From positions 3,483,001 to 3,547,000 of the forward strand of contig NZ_CP115543.1 in assembly GCF_031834615.1 (NCBI RefSeq): a DNA stretch of 64,000 nucleotides, written 5' to 3'. Each line of letters begins with the position of its first letter. Positions within the stretch are counted from its first letter, which is position 1. A program made the position numbers and the translations under genes. Under the pieces are notes generated by a model. It saw only the letters and a list, made by a program, of their open reading frames with translations, ran no database searches and was not told where the DNA came from. This stretch comes from Stenotrophomonas aracearum. GTDB lineage: Bacteria; Pseudomonadota; Gammaproteobacteria; Xanthomonadales; Xanthomonadaceae. Positions 54,644-64,000 of the stretch are shown here, one piece after another.

Positions 54644-57514
54644 TTAGAACCGCAGATCCGCGCGCACGTACCAGTAGCGGCCACGCGGGATGTCATACGT
54701 CGACGCGTCATACCCGTTCAACGAGCACGACAGGCAGATCGGCGGATCCTTGTCGAACGCATTGTTCAAGCCGGCGCTGAGCTGCAGGCCCTTCATCCAG
54801 TCGAACTTGTAACCCACCTGGAAATCATTGTAGGTGGTGGCCGCCAGCTCGTTGGTGCCGGCAACCTGGTCGCTGCACACCGGGAACGCCGCCGCATCGC
54901 CGCACTCTTCGGTGAGCTTGGAGATGTGCCGCACCGTCCACGACGCGTTCCAGTTGCCCAGGTTCCAGCTCAGCGAGGCGTTGCTGGTCCACTCCGGAAT
55001 CGAGCTGTCGGTGACTTCCACGCCCGGTTCCTGCGGCTGGCGCTGGCCCGCCGCACCCACGGCCTCGTAGCGGCCGACGAAGGTGTTCTGCCAGCCCAGC
55101 TTGAACTGGCCGATGTCGCTCTGCGGGAAGGTCCAGAACAGGTCCACGTCCCAGCCGTCGGTCTTGATCGAGCCCAGGTTGGTCAGGCGGTTGTTGAAGC
55201 CACTGACCGCACCGGTGGAGGCGCGGGTGATGCCGCCGCAGTACAGCGGGTCCAGCGTGTCCACGCACAGGTCAAGCTGGGTCTGGGCATTGATCGCCTG
55301 GATCGCGCCTTCGATGTTGTGGCGGTAGAAGGTCACTTCCACGTCGAAGCGTTCCGACCACGAGGCGTTGTTGCCGAACCACGGGCTCCACACGAAGCCG
55401 GCACTGAAGCTGCGCGAGGTTTCCGGATCGAGCTGGTCGTTGCCGCCGGTGGTGACCGAGATCTGCGAGTTGGCCTGCTGGAAGCCGGCCGGCACGCCCA
55501 GCGCCGCGCAGTTGGCCGCACTGCCGCGCGGCGGGGTGCCGCCCAGGCCGACCGAGCACGGATCGAACAGCTGCAGGTCGGCGCGCGCGGCCGAACCGTA
55601 CAGTTCACCGATGGACGGAGCACGGAAGCCTTCGGCATAGCTGGTCCGCAGCACGAAGTCGTTGGTCACCTGCCAGCGCAGGCCGTACTTCGGCGTGAAC
55701 TCGCCACCGAAGGTGGAGTAGTCCGAATAGCGCCCGGCCAGGCTCAGGTCCAGTTTGTCGCCGAGCGGACTGTTGGCGAAGATCGGCACCGCCAGTTCCA
55801 GGTACATTTCATTGACGTCGTACGAACCGGAAGTCGGCAGCGACGGCACGCCGTTGTAGTGCCCGGCCACGGTGATCGGGTCCGGTTGGTACTCACCCTC
55901 GTACTTGCGGTACTCGTAACCGGTCGCGAACGACACCGGGCCGGCCGGCAGGGTGAACAGGTCGCTGCTCAGGTTGGCGGTGAACAGGCTCAGCTCGTTC
56001 TGGCTGCGGTCGCGCACCACCGGCTGGATCCAGTCCAGCATCTGCCGCGTGATGGTGCCGGGGCCGCCGAAGATGTTCAGCGGCACGCAGCCGGGCGTGG
56101 CCGCGCACACGGCCGGGTCACCCAGCGCGATGTTCGCGTTGTAGATGTTGTAGCTGCCGAAGTTGGTCTGTTCGGCCTTGTTCTTGCTGTACATGCCGTT
56201 GACGTCCCACGACCAGCTGCGGTCTGCGGCCTGGAACAGGCCGGTCAACCCGGTGGCGAAGTACGTGGTGTTCACTTCCTGCTCGAAGATGCGCGGCCCG
56301 CCTTCCACCGGTCGGCGCCCGATCATGCTCAGGTTGCTGCCCGAATCCAGGTCGAAGCCGAATGGGTTGTACGGGTTGAGCGCGGAGATGACGATGTTGT
56401 CGGCCAGCGGATTGCCGGTAGCGCCGTCAGGCCCGAAGAACAGCGGTTCCGGACCGGCCTGGTTGGTCGACTCGCGGCGGTTGGCCAGCGCCTTGATGTA
56501 CCACTGCACGTTGTCGGTGATGTCGAAGCGGAACTGGCCGAAGATGCCCTTGCGCTCGGACGGAGTGAGCAGCAGGTTGTACTCGGCGAAGTTGAAGCGG
56601 TCCGCGGTGGTGAAGCAGTGGTAGTCGTCGGTGCGGTCGCAGCCGCCCACGCCGTTGAAGGTCGGGTTGGTCGCGCCGTTGTTCGGGGTGATGTTGTAGG
56701 CGATGCCGGTATTCGGGTCGGTGAACATGAAGCGCCCGGTCGGCGTGGCCGAGCTGCCGAACGACAGGCCGGTGCCGGGGATCGGGTAGCGCGACTGTTC
56801 ACGGCTGCTGGCCTTTACGTCGTCCTGCTTGGTCCAGCTCGCGCCGAGGAACAGGGTGTAACGGTCGCCGCTGGTGCCCCAGGCCAGGTCCACGCCCTTC
56901 TGGGTACCGTCGCCCTTGGTGTACTCGCCGTAGTTCAGGGTGACCTGGCCGCCGTCGAACTCGCGGCGGGTGATGATGTTGACCACGCCGGCGATGGCAT
57001 CCGACCCGTACAGCGAGGACGCGCCGTCTTCGAGCACTTCGATGCGTTCGACGATCGCCAGCGGAATGGTGTTGAGGTCGGTGGCCGCGCCCACGCCCGA
57101 GGCGGAGGATTCGTTGACCCAGCGGATGCCGTCGACCAGCACCAGCACCCGCTTGGCACCGAGATGGCGCAGGTCGACCTGGGCCGAACCGGCACCGACG
57201 CCGCTGCCGTCAGGCGGGAAACCGAAGTTGCCGGACGAGTTGAACTTGGCGTTGAGCGCCGAACCGGAGCCGGTCAGCTGCTGCAGGACTTCGCCGATGG
57301 AGTTGAGACCGGTGCGTTCGATCTCGCTGCGGGTCAGGGTCTGGATCGGCACCTGGCCTTCGACCTCGGCGCGCTTGATGCGGGTACCGGTGACTTCCAC
57401 CCGGTCCAGGTCGGTGGGGGTGCGGGACGCATCCTGCGCGGTGGCAAGGGTGGGGACGGACAGCAGGCACAGCGCTACAGCAGCCGCCAACGGGCGGTAA
57501 TGCAGGGTGTTCAT
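54644..57514 (-). CDS. Large TonB-dependent receptor
   Basis: 956 residues from the ATG at 57514, preceded by GGAGAGA. Signal peptide (cut after ATAQ, ~28), TonB box [12 protein letters not shown], plug motifs [12 protein letters not shown] and [25 protein letters not shown], and a long barrel ending WYVRADLRF. This size and plug type are typical of the many Xanthomonadaceae receptors for plant or oligosaccharide/peptide substrates rather than siderophores. Several Cys pairs in extracellular loops ([20 protein letters not shown]) suggest disulfides. Substrate unknown. Next gene upstream on the same strand is exbD. Confidence 0.9.
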   Translation of the reverse strand: MNTLHYRPLAAAVALCLLSVPTLATAQDASRTPTDLDRVEVTGTRIKRAEVEGQVPIQTLTRSEIERTGLNSIGEVLQQLTGSGSALNAKFNSSGNFGFPPDGSGVGAGSAQVDLRHLGAKRVLVLVDGIRWVNESSASGVGAATDLNTIPLAIVERIEVLEDGASSLYGSDAIAGVVNIITRREFDGGQVTLNYGEYTKGDGTQKGVDLAWGTSGDRYTLFLGASWTKQDDVKASSREQSRYPIPGTGLSFGSSATPTGRFMFTDPNTGIAYNITPNNGATNPTFNGVGGCDRTDDYHCFTTADRFNFAEYNLLLTPSERKGIFGQFRFDITDNVQWYIKALANRRESTNQAGPEPLFFGPDGATGNPLADNIVISALNPYNPFGFDLDSGSNLSMIGRRPVEGGPRIFEQEVNTTYFATGLTGLFQAADRSWSWDVNGMYSKNKAEQTNFGSYNIYNANIALGDPAVCAATPGCVPLNIFGGPGTITRQMLDWIQPVVRDRSQNELSLFTANLSSDLFTLPAGPVSFATGYEYRKYEGEYQPDPITVAGHYNGVPSLPTSGSYDVNEMYLELAVPIFANSPLGDKLDLSLAGRYSDYSTFGGEFTPKYGLRWQVTNDFVLRTSYAEGFRAPSIGELYGSAARADLQLFDPCSVGLGGTPPRGSAANCAALGVPAGFQQANSQISVTTGGNDQLDPETSRSFSAGFVWSPWFGNNASWSERFDVEVTFYRHNIEGAIQAINAQTQLDLCVDTLDPLYCGGITRASTGAVSGFNNRLTNLGSIKTDGWDVDLFWTFPQSDIGQFKLGWQNTFVGRYEAVGAAGQRQPQEPGVEVTDSSIPEWTSNASLSWNLGNWNASWTVRHISKLTEECGDAAAFPVCSDQVAGTNELAATTYNDFQVGYKFDWMKGLQLSAGLNNAFDKDPPICLSCSLNGYDASTYDIPRGRYWYVRADLRF

Positions 57515-57710
57515 TCGCTCTCTCTCCAAAGGAATGGGTAGCTGGTACCGCCCCGCCCCCCCTTGAAGCGCGGCAGCGTCTCCTTTGTAAACATTCTGTA
57601 AAGATGAAGGTGTGATGAAACCTTCACTTTCGCAGGGAGCGTACGAGAGCGTCATCGAACGGCGCGTTCGGAACGACGGGCCGGGATGGCTCCCGGCCCG
57701 GACGCATGTC

Positions 57711-58118
57711 TTACGGCCGCACGAACGCGATCTTTTCCATGTGCGCGTTGTTGGCGGCGGCCAGCACCTTGGCCATCACGTCGTATTCGGCGTTCGGGTC
57801 GGTGGCGATCCGCAGCTCCGGCAGGTTGCCGGTAGTGGCCTGGGCGGCGTCCTGCATGCGCTGCTGCAGGGAAGACACGGCTACCACCTGCCCGTTCCAG
57901 CTGACCTGGTTGCTGGCGTCCACGCGCAGTTCGATCGGCGGTGGCGGCGCGACCGGCGGCACGATCGTGGTCGGTTGCGGCAGGTTGACCGGGATGGGCA
58001 TCGAGACCATCGGGGCGGTCACGATGAAGATGATCAGCAACACCAGCATTACATCGACCAGCGGAGTGACGTTGATCTCGGCCAGGGGGCCGGACTTGCC
58101 TGCTGCGGTGAAGGCCAT
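57711..58118 (-). CDS. exbD: ExbD/TolR-family biopolymer transport protein
   Basis: 135 residues from the ATG at 58118 with an AGGAGC ribosome-binding site. The single membrane segment with the proton-pathway Asp lies in [17 protein letters not shown] (~20-35), then a Pro-rich periplasmic stretch (VPPVAPPPP) and a small C-terminal domain. ExbD with ExbB harnesses the proton gradient to drive TonB. No ExbB or TonB gene is beside it; the upstream side is occupied by a REP and the divergent transglycosylase gene. Adjacent large TonB receptor is a natural client. Confidence 0.92.
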   Translation of the reverse strand: MAFTAAGKSGPLAEINVTPLVDVMLVLLIIFIVTAPMVSMPIPVNLPQPTTIVPPVAPPPPIELRVDASNQVSWNGQVVAVSSLQQRMQDAAQATTGNLPELRIATDPNAEYDVMAKVLAAANNAHMEKIAFVRP

Positions 58119-58147
58119 GGGGTGCTCCTTGTCGGGTGGTGATGCGT

Positions 58148-58173
58148 GGAGCCGGCCAGCGGCCGGCACTACC
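58148..58173. repeat. Single GTAG REP
   Basis: Stem GCCGGCC-AGC-GGCCGGC ending in ACTACC, upstream of exbD and the lytic transglycosylase, within the divergent promoter region. Confidence 0.87.
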
Positions 58174-58305
58174 GGTTCCCTGCGTGTGGTGCGTCTCCGA
58201 CATTACGCGCGTTCGCGCCGCCCATTCATGGCGCGGCCCGGTGCCGTTCATCATGGAGTTGGCTTGCCCACACCGACGTTCACTGGCGCCCGCTATCCTT
58301 TCGGC

Positions 58306-60285
58306 ATGAACCGACTCCCCGTGCATATCCTCAGCGCCGTCCCCCTTCTCGCCTGCCTGGGGCTGAGCGCGGCGGCCGGCGCCCAGAGCCTGGACGCGCA
58401 GCGCGCGCAGATGAAGGCGGCCATCGACAACGCCGAGCGCGGCCAGTTCGATCCGGCCCAGGCCGCAGCGCTGGTCAAGCACCCGCTGTACCCGTGGCTG
58501 GAGTACGCCAACCTGCGCCGCAACATCGACACGGTGACCACCGCGCAGGCCCAGGATTTCCTGAAGCGCTACAACGGCCAGGCCGTGGCCAGCAGTTTCC
58601 GCAGCGTGTGGCTGCCGGCGGTGGCCCGCCGCGAAGACTGGCCCACCCTGCTCGCCAACTGGGCGCCGACCGACAACGTCGGCCTGCGCTGCGCGCAGCT
58701 CAACGCGCGCCAGGCGACCGGCAAGGCCGATGCCCAGTGGGTCAGCGACGCCCAGGCCATCTGGCGCAGCACCGGCAAGTCGCTGCCCGACGCCTGCGAC
58801 CCGGTGTTCGCGGTGCTGGATGCGAAGGGCGGGCTGAGTGCGGACCTGCGCTGGGCGCGGATCGACGCCGCCGCCGACGCGCAGCAGCCGGCGGTGATGC
58901 GCAGCGCCGCGCGCGGCCTGCCCGCGGCCGACCTGGCCTTGGCCAACACCTACGCCGCGTTCGTGGACAACCCCAACGCCAGCGCCCTGAACTGGCCGCG
59001 CAACGAACGCAGCCGGCGCATCGCCACCGACGGCCTGGCCAAGCTGGCCAAGGCCGACCCGGATGCCACCGAACGGCAGCTGCCGCAGTACGCCGATGCA
59101 CTTCAGCTCAGCGCCGCCCAGCAGGCCGACGTGAAGTACCAGATCGCGCTGTGGACGGTGGCCTCGTACGGGCCGGACTCGGCGCGCCGGCTCAACGCCG
59201 TGCCCGATTCGGCCTATGACGAACGCCTGCACGAGTGGCGCGCGCGCGAGGCGATGTCGCGGGGCGACTGGCCGGCCACGCTGGCCGCGATCCGCAAGAT
59301 GGGCCCGAAGCAGCGCAGCGACTCGCGCTGGCGCTACTTCGAGGCGCGCATGCTGGACAAGACCGGCAAGCGCAACGAGGCGCTGCCGCTGTTCCGCGAA
59401 GCCGCGCGCTCGGCCACCTTCCATGGCTTCCTGGCCGCCGACCAGCTGGGCCAGAACGCGTACACGCTGTGCCCGCTGGAACCGAATGACAGCGCGCAGG
59501 CGCAGGCCGCAGTCGCCCGCGATCCTGCGATCGTGCGCGCGATGGAACTGTTCAAGATCGAACGCTCCGGCTGGGCCGTGGCCGAGTGGAACGACGCGCT
59601 GACCCGCTTCGACACCACCCAGCGCCGTATCGCGGTGGAAGTGGCGCGCGACAACGGCTGGTTCGACCGCGCGGTGTTCTCGCTGGGCAAGACCCCGGAC
59701 GAGCAGCGCCTGTACAGCCTGCGCTTCCCCCTGCACCACGACGATGCGATCCGCCGCGAATCGGCGCGCAACGCGATCGACCCGGCCTGGGTGGCGGCGG
59801 AGATCCGCGCCGAGAGCATCTTCAATCCGAAGGCGCGTTCGCCGGCCAACGCGATGGGCCTGATGCAGGTGCTGCCGGCCACCGGTGCCAGCGTGGCGAA
59901 AAACATCGGGCTGTCCGGCTACGGCGGCGCCGCCAGCCTGTATGACCCCGACACCAACATCGCGCTGGGCACCGCCTACCTGCGCCAGCTGATGAACAAG
60001 TACGACGGCCTGCCGTACGTGACCATCGCCGCGTACAACGCCGGCCCGACCCCGACCGCACGCTGGCAGGCGCAGCGCCCGGGCTTCGACCCGGACATCT
60101 GGATCGAGACCATCAGCTACAAGGAAACCCGCGAATACGTCGCGCGCATCCTGGCCTTCAGCGTGATCTACGACTGGCGCTTGAACGGCGACGCACTGCC
60201 GGTGACCGACCGCATGAACGGGCGGCTGCAGGCCAAGCGCAAGGCGCTCACCTGCCCTGCCGACGCCGAGAAGGGCGGCGAGTAG
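58306..60285 (+). CDS. slt: Soluble lytic murein transglycosylase
   Basis: 659 residues with a signal peptide (cut after AGA, ~26). A long helical superhelix (30-480) precedes the catalytic SLT domain with the Glu in [14 protein letters not shown] (~498), followed by [10 protein letters not shown] and [13 protein letters not shown]. This is the Slt70 architecture. It cleaves the MurNAc-GlcNAc bond with 1,6-anhydro formation, in the periplasm. The TAG stop (60283-60285) belongs to the GTAG head of a REP. Confidence 0.93.
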   Translation: MNRLPVHILSAVPLLACLGLSAAAGAQSLDAQRAQMKAAIDNAERGQFDPAQAAALVKHPLYPWLEYANLRRNIDTVTTAQAQDFLKRYNGQAVASSFRSVWLPAVARREDWPTLLANWAPTDNVGLRCAQLNARQATGKADAQWVSDAQAIWRSTGKSLPDACDPVFAVLDAKGGLSADLRWARIDAAADAQQPAVMRSAARGLPAADLALANTYAAFVDNPNASALNWPRNERSRRIATDGLAKLAKADPDATERQLPQYADALQLSAAQQADVKYQIALWTVASYGPDSARRLNAVPDSAYDERLHEWRAREAMSRGDWPATLAAIRKMGPKQRSDSRWRYFEARMLDKTGKRNEALPLFREAARSATFHGFLAADQLGQNAYTLCPLEPNDSAQAQAAVARDPAIVRAMELFKIERSGWAVAEWNDALTRFDTTQRRIAVEVARDNGWFDRAVFSLGKTPDEQRLYSLRFPLHHDDAIRRESARNAIDPAWVAAEIRAESIFNPKARSPANAMGLMQVLPATGASVAKNIGLSGYGGAASLYDPDTNIALGTAYLRQLMNKYDGLPYVTIAAYNAGPTPTARWQAQRPGFDPDIWIETISYKETREYVARILAFSVIYDWRLNGDALPVTDRMNGRLQAKRKALTCPADAEKGGE

Positions 60286-60351
60286 TGCCGGCCGCCGGCC
60301 GGCTCCTCGCATGGCCGGCACCGCGCGGAGCCGGCCAGCGGCCGGCACTAC
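60282..60351. repeat. GTAG REP pair overlapping the slt stop codon
   Basis: Forward copy from GTAG at 60282 (stem GCCGGCC-GCC-GGCCGGC) and inverted copy ending ACTAC at 60351. The slt stop TAG is bases 2-4 of the first GTAG. Confidence 0.9.
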
Positions 60352-60388
60352 GGCATGCCGCGCTGCACGGCGTGGCATCATTCAAACC

Positions 60389-61609
60389 ATGAAGATCTAT
60401 CTCGTTGGCGGCGCCGTGCGCGACCGCCTGCTGCAGCGACCGCCCGGCGACCGCGACTGGGTGGTGGTCGGTGCCACCCAGGCCGAAATGGAAGCGCAGG
60501 GCTACAAGGCGGTCGGCAAGGACTTCCCGGTGTTCCTGCACCCGGACAGTGGTGAGGAATACGCGCTGGCGCGTACCGAGCGCAAGTCCGGCCGCGGCTA
60601 TCGCGGCTTCGTGGTCGACGCCGACCCGTCGGTGACGCTGGAAGACGACCTGCAGCGCCGCGATTTCACCATCAATGCAATTGCCTGCGACGAGGCCACC
60701 GGCACGCTGGTGGACCCCTATGGCGGCGTGCGCGACATCGAACAGCGCGTGCTGCGCCATGTCGGCCCGGCCTTCATTGAGGACCCGCTGCGCGTGCTGC
60801 GTGCGGCACGCTTCATGGCGCGCTTCGCACCGCTGGGCTTCACTGTCGCACCGGAGACACTGCAGCTGATGCGGCAGATCGCCGAAAGCGGCGAACTGGA
60901 TGCGCTGGTGCCCGAACGCGTGTGGCAGGAACTGCGCCGCGTGCTCGGCTCGGCGCAGCCGTCGGCGTTCCTGCGCACCCTGCACGACGCCGGTGCGCTC
61001 GGCGCGGTGCTGCCGGAACTGGAAGCACTGTACGGCGTGCCGCAGCGGGCCGAGTACCACCCGGAAGTGGACACCGGCGTGCACCAGGAAATGGTCAGCG
61101 ACAAGGCCGCGCAGCTGGCCCCGGGCGATGACCAGGTGGGATTCGCCGCGCTTACCCACGACCTCGGCAAGGCGCTGACGCCGCAGGCGGAGTGGCCGCG
61201 CCACGTGATGCACGAACAGCGCGGCCTGGCCCCGCTGCGGGCGCTGTGCGAGCGCTTGAAAGTGCCGCTGGACCATCGCCAGCTCGCGGAAGCGGTGTGC
61301 CGCGACCATCTCAACGTGCACCGCATCGACGAACTGCGCGATGCCACCGTGCTGGAGCTGCTGGGCCGCTTCGACGGCTTCCGCCGCCCCGAGCGCATTG
61401 CGCGCATCGCGGTGTGCTGCGAAGCCGACGCCCGTGGCCGGCTCGGATTCGAAGATCGTGCTTACCCGCAGGGCGAGACGTTGAAGCGCCTGCACCAGGC
61501 GGCGCTGTCCGTGCAGGCGCGCGACCTGGACGTGACCCACCTGAAAGGCCCCGCCATCGGCGAAGCCCTGGCCCGGGCACGGATCAAGGCTATCGCCGCA
61601 GCGCGCTGA
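60389..61609 (+). CDS. cca: CCA-adding tRNA nucleotidyltransferase
   Basis: 406 residues from the ATG at 60389. Head motif GGAVRDRLL (nucleotidyltransferase), DRDW with the metal Asp pair, [10 protein letters not shown], and the [12 protein letters not shown] neck that recognises ATP and CTP. The C-terminal half carries an HD-domain pattern ([10 protein letters not shown]), as in the E. coli-type enzyme with phosphatase/phosphodiesterase activity. It adds or repairs CCA at tRNA 3' ends. Convergent overlap of 20 bases with the dgoA fusion. Confidence 0.95.
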   Translation: MKIYLVGGAVRDRLLQRPPGDRDWVVVGATQAEMEAQGYKAVGKDFPVFLHPDSGEEYALARTERKSGRGYRGFVVDADPSVTLEDDLQRRDFTINAIACDEATGTLVDPYGGVRDIEQRVLRHVGPAFIEDPLRVLRAARFMARFAPLGFTVAPETLQLMRQIAESGELDALVPERVWQELRRVLGSAQPSAFLRTLHDAGALGAVLPELEALYGVPQRAEYHPEVDTGVHQEMVSDKAAQLAPGDDQVGFAALTHDLGKALTPQAEWPRHVMHEQRGLAPLRALCERLKVPLDHRQLAEAVCRDHLNVHRIDELRDATVLELLGRFDGFRRPERIARIAVCCEADARGRLGFEDRAYPQGETLKRLHQAALSVQARDLDVTHLKGPAIGEALARARIKAIAAAR

Positions 61610-63047
61610 CCACGAACAGGCCGCCTGCGCCCGGTGAACGGGCCAGGTCGGCGTCGGACAGGCGCGCGCGGGCGGTGGTGATGAACAACCTTCCGTCTGG
61701 CGCGAACGCCAGGCTGCCCACATGCGCCGCCGGCACCGGAATCGAGCGCAGCACAGCGCCGTTCGGGGCCAGCTCCACGACCGCATGGCCACCCCACATC
61801 GCCACCCACAGGTGACCGTCGGCGGACATCGCCATGCCATCGGGTTTGCCGGGTACGCCGAGGAAATCGGTGACCACGCGCGGTTCGTCCAGCGTGCCCG
61901 CCTCGATGTCGACCGGATACGCCAGCAGCGTGCGCGCCAACGTATCGATCACGAACAGGGTGCGCTCATCGGCGGAGAACGCCATGCCGTTGGCGACCCC
62001 CAGCCCGTCGGCCACGCGCTGCGCCGGTGCATCTACGTGCGTTGCATGGAACAGCGCGCCGCGACCGCCCAGCAGTCCGCGGTGCATCGTCCCTCCCCAC
62101 AGGCCACCACGACTGTCCACGACCAGGTCGTTGAGCCGGCAGCCCGCGCCGACCTCGATCTCCGGGCCGGCCTGGATGCTGCCGTCCAGCGACAGCCGCA
62201 GGAAATGCGTTTCGCCGTTGCCGACCAGCGCGGCGCCATCGCGACCCAGCGACCACACCGGCTCACCCAGGGGTACGCGCGTGCACTGCGTGTCGTCCCA
62301 GCGCAGAAGGCACGGCGCGGTGGGGTCGACCCAGTACAGGGCACCGTCGGCGGCAACCACGGGCGACTCACCGACCATGGTCTGCGCAGCGTGTGCCAGC
62401 GTGGCCACCGGTGCCGGTGGGGCCTGCAGCGCCTGCATCCACGCACGGGCGCGGCGGCCCACTTCGTCGGCCCCGCGACCGGGCCGGTACAGATCGGTAC
62501 CGACGCCGAACGCCTGCACGCCGGCCTCGCGATACGCCCCGATGTCCGTCGGTCCTACGCCACCCACCGCGATCAACGTGGTGTCTTTCGGCAGCACCGC
62601 CGACAACGCCGACAGCCGTGGCCGCGCGCCATGCGCCGGGAAAGCCTTGAGGTGTCGTGCCCCGGCGGCGAGCGCCGCAAAGGCTTCCGTAGCGGTGGCG
62701 AAGCCAGGCAGCGGCACCATGCCGTGCGACCGCGCGGCGGCGATCACGGCCGGATCGCTGTTGGGTGCCACGCAGAACGCGCAGCCGGTGGCGGCCAACT
62801 GCTCGACCGCTGCAACGGTCACCACCGTACCCGCACCAATGAGCATGCGCCCCTGGAAGTGCGCGGCCAGCGCCGCGATGGTGGTGAACGGGTCAGGCGA
62901 GTTGAGCGGCACTTCGGCCAGCCGCACGCCTGCGTCGTACAGCGCCTCCACCACGTCTACCGATTCGGCGCCGGTCAAGCCGCGCAGGATCGCGATCAGG
63001 CCGGTTTCATCCAGTGCGCGGTCGAATGCCATGGCATGCGTGCTCAT
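61590..63047 (-). CDS. dgoA: KDPGal aldolase - SMP-30/lactonase fusion
   Basis: 485 residues from the ATG at 63047, which overlaps the dgoK stop (ATGA). Residues ~1-208: class I KDPG/KDPGal aldolase with the catalytic Glu in LAEVPLNS and the Schiff-base Lys in HLKAFPAH (~134), GAGTVV and AVGGVG. Residues ~215-485: six-bladed SMP-30/gluconolactonase domain with [29 protein letters not shown] and [17 protein letters not shown] carrying the metal Asp/Asn. The two would catalyse the lactone-opening and aldol-cleavage steps of oxidative galactose breakdown. The fusion is continuous; no stop or frameshift separates the domains. Confidence 0.9.
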   Translation of the reverse strand: MSTHAMAFDRALDETGLIAILRGLTGAESVDVVEALYDAGVRLAEVPLNSPDPFTTIAALAAHFQGRMLIGAGTVVTVAAVEQLAATGCAFCVAPNSDPAVIAAARSHGMVPLPGFATATEAFAALAAGARHLKAFPAHGARPRLSALSAVLPKDTTLIAVGGVGPTDIGAYREAGVQAFGVGTDLYRPGRGADEVGRRARAWMQALQAPPAPVATLAHAAQTMVGESPVVAADGALYWVDPTAPCLLRWDDTQCTRVPLGEPVWSLGRDGAALVGNGETHFLRLSLDGSIQAGPEIEVGAGCRLNDLVVDSRGGLWGGTMHRGLLGGRGALFHATHVDAPAQRVADGLGVANGMAFSADERTLFVIDTLARTLLAYPVDIEAGTLDEPRVVTDFLGVPGKPDGMAMSADGHLWVAMWGGHAVVELAPNGAVLRSIPVPAAHVGSLAFAPDGRLFITTARARLSDADLARSPGAGGLFVVSALRR

Positions 63048-63964
63048 GCCAGCGCTCCTGCCGCGCGGTGCAACGCGAGGAACCCGCGCGTGGACGCCTG
63101 CTGCGAGGCGATGGCCACGCCGGAGCTCCCCAGCTCCTGCAGCGCGCGCGCATACAGCGCACACACCGGCGCAGCCCCTACCAGCGGAATGGCGTCCAAT
63201 GTCCCTCCCCAGTACCGCTGCACATCGGCCAGCTCGGCGCCGATCAGCAGCCCGCGCAGGTACGCCGCTCCATCCGTGCGCGGCAGGTCGCCGCGGATCA
63301 CCCGCGCACGCGCACCGAACAGCAGCGTGCCCAGGCCGGTCCCGTGCTGCGCCGCCTGTACGCCGGCCACGAATGCCGCGCCATCGTGCGCCGGACCGTC
63401 CACCACTGAAGCCAGCAGGCCAACCGCAGTGAGACGGTCGAAGATCTCCCCTGACATCGCGGTCATGAATTCAACCACCACACCCTGCTCCAGGCGCACC
63501 CATTTGCTGTGCGTGCCCGGCAGCGCGACCAACCCGGTGGCCGGGATCGCGCCGCTGGCCACCATGCCCAGCAACTCGGTTTCCTCGCCCCGCATGATGT
63601 CCGGCGCGCCGTCGCTGCGTCGGCAGGCCAGCCCCGGCACGATCGCCACGGGATGCGCGCCGATGCGGACCTCGTGCAGCTGGCCGGCGATCGCGTCCGG
63701 CGAGGCCGGGCAGTCCACGTAGCCGGCGTCGCTCCAGCCGATGTTGGACCCGATCATGCCGCTGGCATAGATGCGCGTGGCCTGTGGCCACGTGGCCACC
63801 ACCTCTTCCAGCAGCGCCTGCATCTGCGCGCGCTCCAACCCGGCGATGCCGCGCGGCTGTTCGAGGGTGCCGGTGACCGCGCCATCGGCGCCGATCCGAT
63901 AGGCACGGAAATTGGTGCTGCCCCAGTTGATGCCGATGATGTAGCTGTCGTGCGCTGCGCTCAT
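63044..63964 (-). CDS. dgoK: 2-dehydro-3-deoxygalactonokinase
   Basis: 306 residues. The ASKHA-type kinase start IGINWGSTNFRAYRI, IYASGMIGSN, PGTHSKWVRL and EIFDRL match DgoK. It phosphorylates 2-keto-3-deoxygalactonate to KDPGal, which the downstream aldolase splits into pyruvate and glyceraldehyde 3-phosphate. Both ends overlap neighbours by four bases (ATGA), so the operon is tightly coupled. Confidence 0.93.
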   Translation of the reverse strand: MSAAHDSYIIGINWGSTNFRAYRIGADGAVTGTLEQPRGIAGLERAQMQALLEEVVATWPQATRIYASGMIGSNIGWSDAGYVDCPASPDAIAGQLHEVRIGAHPVAIVPGLACRRSDGAPDIMRGEETELLGMVASGAIPATGLVALPGTHSKWVRLEQGVVVEFMTAMSGEIFDRLTAVGLLASVVDGPAHDGAAFVAGVQAAQHGTGLGTLLFGARARVIRGDLPRTDGAAYLRGLLIGAELADVQRYWGGTLDAIPLVGAAPVCALYARALQELGSSGVAIASQQASTRGFLALHRAAGALA

Positions 63965-64000
63965 CGCCGGGTCACTCCTGCACCGCCGTCCAGCGCGAAC
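63961..64000 (-). CDS. C-terminus of a probable SDR, cut by the window edge
   Basis: The minus strand ends FALDGGAGVTRR-stop, the TGA overlapping the dgoK ATG. The DGG...R ending is the usual C-terminus of short-chain dehydrogenases, so this is probably the galactose dehydrogenase or a related step of the pathway. Only 12 residues are visible, so the call is tentative. Confidence 0.45.
   Translation of the reverse strand, partial: FALDGGAGVTRR

Noticed and set aside
54926..57541. Very long antisense frame opposite the large TonB receptor (also similar ones at 57652-60381, 24728-26560, 61722-63722)
   Set aside because: Composition is Arg/Ala/Gly/His-rich with no domain pattern, while the opposite strand encodes recognisable proteins.

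Overview
The window looks like chromosome of a Stenotrophomonas-type gammaproteobacterium (Xanthomonadaceae). The grounds are uniformly high GC with strong third-position G/C, many GTAG-headed REP palindromes of the SMAG type described in S. maltophilia, several TonB-dependent receptors, a plant-type glutamate-cysteine ligase, tandem DsbA proteins and a CGFS-glutaredoxin/rhodanese fusion. No rRNA, tRNA, CRISPR array, transposase or integrase was recognised.

Layout. 1-3052: end of an O/P-type porin, a CitMHS citrate carrier and a PhaB-like SDR with Phe in place of the catalytic Tyr. 3091-12452 is the accessory part. It holds an intact TonB receptor, a small membrane protein, a ZnuD-like zinc receptor with a Zur-like palindrome, then a chimeric scar (truncated second copy of the first receptor joined to the truncated 3' end of a DUF1704/QEGLA gene), a low-GC island of five small unknown genes with a palindromic repeat, and the intact QEGLA gene. 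This is the topology of a duplicated or merodiploid segment whose two copies carry different cargo.

12.5-30 kb is mostly housekeeping: DUF2384 antitoxin-like protein, RsgA, AlaA-like aminotransferase, GDSL esterase, methyltransferase, polysaccharide deacetylase, Grx-IscA-like-rhodanese fusion, DUF924, AMP nucleosidase, a paired intact/degenerate amidohydrolase, DegV, L,D-transpeptidase, an M23 peptidase with four REP palindromes inside its reading frame, RIO kinase, and a glutathione-dependent formaldehyde module (frmR-adhC-fghA) with a clear FrmR-type operator.

30-42 kb: CDF cation exporter, hybrid PAS histidine kinase, AraC regulator, GH43 glycosidase, outer-membrane barrel, VOC protein, LysR/alcohol dehydrogenase pair, GshA, EngB. 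42-51.5 kb: diheme cytochrome c4, two DsbA proteins, EEP-family phosphodiesterase, a choline-to-betaine operon (betT-betB-betA, no betI visible), RhtA-like exporter. 51.6-58 kb: VOC protein, siderophore-type TonB receptor, large TonB receptor, lone ExbD. 58-64 kb: soluble lytic transglycosylase, CCA-adding enzyme, and an oxidative galactose/galactonate operon (SDR end, dgoK, and a dgoA aldolase fused to an SMP-30 lactonase).

GTAG REPs recur throughout. In three genes the GTAG head supplies the TAG stop codon, and in one gene four copies are translated as linker.
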